In this document: positions 5,504 to 7,118 of the stretch, piece by piece
How positions within the stretch are numbered: position 1 is the stretch's first letter
Layout of the letters: every line of letters starts with the position of its first letter
DNA from: Pseudomonadota bacterium
GTDB lineage: Bacteria; Pseudomonadota; Gammaproteobacteria; Xanthomonadales; Xanthomonadaceae
Length of the DNA: 7,118 bases
Assembly: GCA_023461075.1 (NCBI GenBank)
Contig: JAEWNY010000030.1
Location: 1-7,118, forward strand
Direction: 5' to 3'
Made by a program: the position numbers and the translations under genes
The notes under the pieces: model-generated
What the model saw: only the letters and a program-made list of their open reading frames with translations
What the model was told of the DNA's origin: nothing
The model's database searches: none

Positions 5504-7118
5504 CGTTCGGTTTCTCCGGAAAGTTGGTTCAAGAGCAAGTCGCGAAGCGCCTGCCTTCGCGCCTCGTCGAGCGGCCGGTCGAACTCGTCGGTGAGCAGGA
5601 ACACGTCCTCGGCACGCTCGCCAAAGGTCGCGATGCGGGCGTCATGGACGCGCAGGCGTTGCGTGCGCAGCACCTGAGCAAGATCGGCGAGCAGGCCGGG
5701 GCGATCGGTACAGACCAGGCTCATCAGCGTGCGCCGGCCGTTGGCGGCATCGGCGAAGTCGATCTGCGGACGCATGCGGAAATGCCTGAGATGACCGGGC
5801 TGGGCGCGGCGCGGCGGTCGCACTCTGGACAGGTCGTCTGTGGCCAATGCGCTCGCCAGTCGCTGCGCCACACTCGCCGCATCCACTGGGCGCTGCGGGT
5901 CGATCGGCACGCACTGGAAAGTATCGAAGACATCCTCGCGCGGGCCCTGCAACAGCCGCGCCTGCTGGATGGCGAGGCCGGCGCGATCAAGCGTGGCCGC
6001 GATCGCCGCGAACAGGCCGTCGCGGTCGGGCGAACGCACGAAGACCTCGAGCACGCCATCGCCGATCGCGCGGACGGCCACGTGCTGCGCGGCCTCGGCA
6101 TCGGCCGACATCACACCCGCCTGCCACGCCACCTGCTCCGGGTGGCCGCGCAGGAAGCTTTCCTCCGGCATGCGCAGGAACAACGCATCCGCCGCGTCGG
6201 CATTCACGCCATGGGCCAGCAGGATCTCGCGGGTGCTGGCACGCGTTTCGGCGATGCGCTCGGCGGCGGCGACCGGGTTCTCCAACCCGCGGCGCAGCGC
6301 CAAGCGGGTGGCGACATAGAGATCGGCCAGCAGGCGGTCCTTCCACGCGTTCCACAGCTTGGGCGATGTCGCGGCGATGTCGGCGCAAGTCAGCAGGTAG
6401 AGATGGTCGAGGTGTTCGCGGTCGGCCACCACCTCGGCGAAACGCTGCACGACCTCGGGATCGGAGATGTCCTGTTTCTGCGCCGTCACCGACATCAGCA
6501 GGTGCCTGCGGACCAGCCACGCGACCAGTTCGGTTTCCGCCGTCGACAGGCCATGCGCGCGGCAGAAATCCTCGGCATCGGCCGCCCCGAGTTCCGAATG
6601 GTCGCCGCCGCGACCCTTGCCGATGTCGTGGAACAGCCCGGCCAGCAGCAGCAGTTCGGGCTTGCGAAGCAGCGGCCAGACCTCGTGCGCCATCGAGAAG
6701 CGTTCGTGGTCCTCGCCCTGCTGGAACAGCGCGAAGTTGGCAAGCAGGGCCAGCGTGTGCTGGTCGACGGTAAAGACGTGGAACAGGTCGAACTGCATGC
6801 GCCCGGTGACCCTGGCGAAGGCCGGGATCCAGCGCGCCAGGACGCCGAGTTGCGACATCCGCTTCAGCGTCTGCACCGCTTCGGGCTGCTGCAGCAACCG
6901 CATGAACTCCGCGCGCAGTCCAGCCGGCGCACTGCCGTAATCGGGCACCAGCGGCAGGCTCTCTGCCAGCGCACGTGCGGTGCGCGAATGCAGGCCGGTG
7001 GCATCCGGCAGCGTGGCCCACGCCGAGAACAACGCGAACACCTGGCCCGGATCGCCATGGGGCCAGGATTCGTCGCGGGGGGGCCGGCGCCGGCGCGGCG
7101 CGCCGCCCCCCCCCCACA
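5500..7118 (-). CDS. glnD: GlnD, bifunctional PII uridylyltransferase/uridylyl-removing enzyme (C-terminal part, cut by window edge)
   Basis: GlnD senses glutamine and adds or removes UMP on PII proteins, setting glutamine synthetase activity and Ntr gene expression. About 530 C-terminal residues are visible of roughly 870-890; the nucleotidyltransferase domain lies beyond the edge. Counting from the GTG codon at 7041: GRMQFDLFHVFTVDQHT (80-96), GLFHDIGKGRGGDH (His138, Asp139) and TCADIAAT (Asp220) belong to the HD domain that removes UMP. Two ACT domains, which bind glutamine, follow at about 331-400 (VFVRSPDRDGLFAAI) and 438-505 (VCTDRPGLLADLAQVL). The codons up to about 7077 (RDESWPHGDPGQ) look genuine; beyond that the frame stays open but reads as Gly/Pro/Arg low complexity unlike GlnD. 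The GTG at 7041 is internal, not a start. glnD-dapD is also the order in E. coli. Confidence 0.95.
   Translation of the reverse strand, partial: WGGGGAPRRRRPPRDESWPHGDPGQVFALFSAWATLPDATGLHSRTARALAESLPLVPDYGSAPAGLRAEFMRLLQQPEAVQTLKRMSQLGVLARWIPAFARVTGRMQFDLFHVFTVDQHTLALLANFALFQQGEDHERFSMAHEVWPLLRKPELLLLAGLFHDIGKGRGGDHSELGAADAEDFCRAHGLSTAETELVAWLVRRHLLMSVTAQKQDISDPEVVQRFAEVVADREHLDHLYLLTCADIAATSPKLWNAWKDRLLADLYVATRLALRRGLENPVAAAERIAETRASTREILLAHGVNADAADALFLRMPEESFLRGHPEQVAWQAGVMSADAEAAQHVAVRAIGDGVLEVFVRSPDRDGLFAAIAATLDRAGLAIQQARLLQGPREDVFDTFQCVPIDPQRPVDAASVAQRLASALATDDLSRVRPPRRAQPGHLRHFRMRPQIDFADAANGRRTLMSLVCTDRPGLLADLAQVLRTQRLRVHDARIATFGERAEDVFLLTDEFDRPLDEARRQALRDLLLNQLSGETER
7074..7115. other. 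G/C-only low-complexity edge, probable assembly or sequencing artefact
   Basis: 42 consecutive bases contain only G and C, with a seven-G run (7077-7083) and a ten-C run (7106-7115), followed by ACA at the window end. In the glnD frame this gives a Gly-, Arg- and Pro-rich string where conserved GlnD sequence is expected. Such tails are typical of contig ends with poor reads; a true local divergence cannot be excluded. Confidence 0.6.

Noticed and set aside
4841..5677. Plus-strand open frame of 278 codons opposite dapD and the end of glnD
   Set aside because: It runs across two certain genes on the other strand and is rich in His/Ala/Asp with no recognisable fold; typical antisense shadow in GC-rich DNA.
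5987..7117. Minus-strand open frame of 376 codons overlapping glnD in another frame
   Set aside because: Gly/Arg/Ala low complexity; the overlapping frame encodes clear HD and ACT domains of GlnD.

Overview
The window looks like a chromosomal stretch of a GC-rich gammaproteobacterium, most likely Xanthomonadaceae (Lysobacter/Luteimonas/Xanthomonas-like). This is inferred from the high G+C, the character of the proteins (GlnD, DapD, DapE, YffB-like ArsC), and an esterase whose active-site layout matches the Xanthomonas alpha-amino acid ester hydrolase. No rRNA, tRNA, insertion sequence, CRISPR array or phage gene was seen. I have not run any database search.

Layout from right to left, which is the direction of transcription for all but one gene. 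The 3' part of glnD (PII uridylyltransferase/uridylyl-removing enzyme) enters from the right edge and overlaps dapD by an ATGA. dapD is followed after 85 bp by a large secreted lipoprotein hydrolase of the X-Pro dipeptidyl-peptidase/CocE family, best read as an alpha-amino acid ester hydrolase. It converges on a small plus-strand gene for a secreted, very basic 117-residue protein of unknown function. A perfect 24-bp palindrome between them is a likely two-way terminator. About 200 bp without a confident gene (1985-2184) separates the small gene from a divergent, membrane-anchored metallophosphoesterase gene; this gap contains a 14-bp perfect palindrome and a second inverted repeat. The phosphoesterase gene is followed on the minus strand by a YffB/ArsC-like thioredoxin-fold gene and, one base later, by dapE, which runs off the left edge.

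How the genes work together: dapD and dapE encode the succinylation and desuccinylation steps of the succinylase branch of diaminopimelate/lysine synthesis, so the frame of the locus is cell-wall and lysine precursor supply next to nitrogen sensing (glnD). glnD-dapD and yffB-dapE are both gene pairs also known from E. coli. The three genes between them (hydrolase, small basic protein, phosphoesterase) have no obvious role in that pathway and look like an accessory insert between two conserved housekeeping pairs.

The right edge (about 7074-7118) is 42 bases of only G and C, including ten C in a row, followed by ACA. Its translation does not look like GlnD and it is probably a contig-end artefact.
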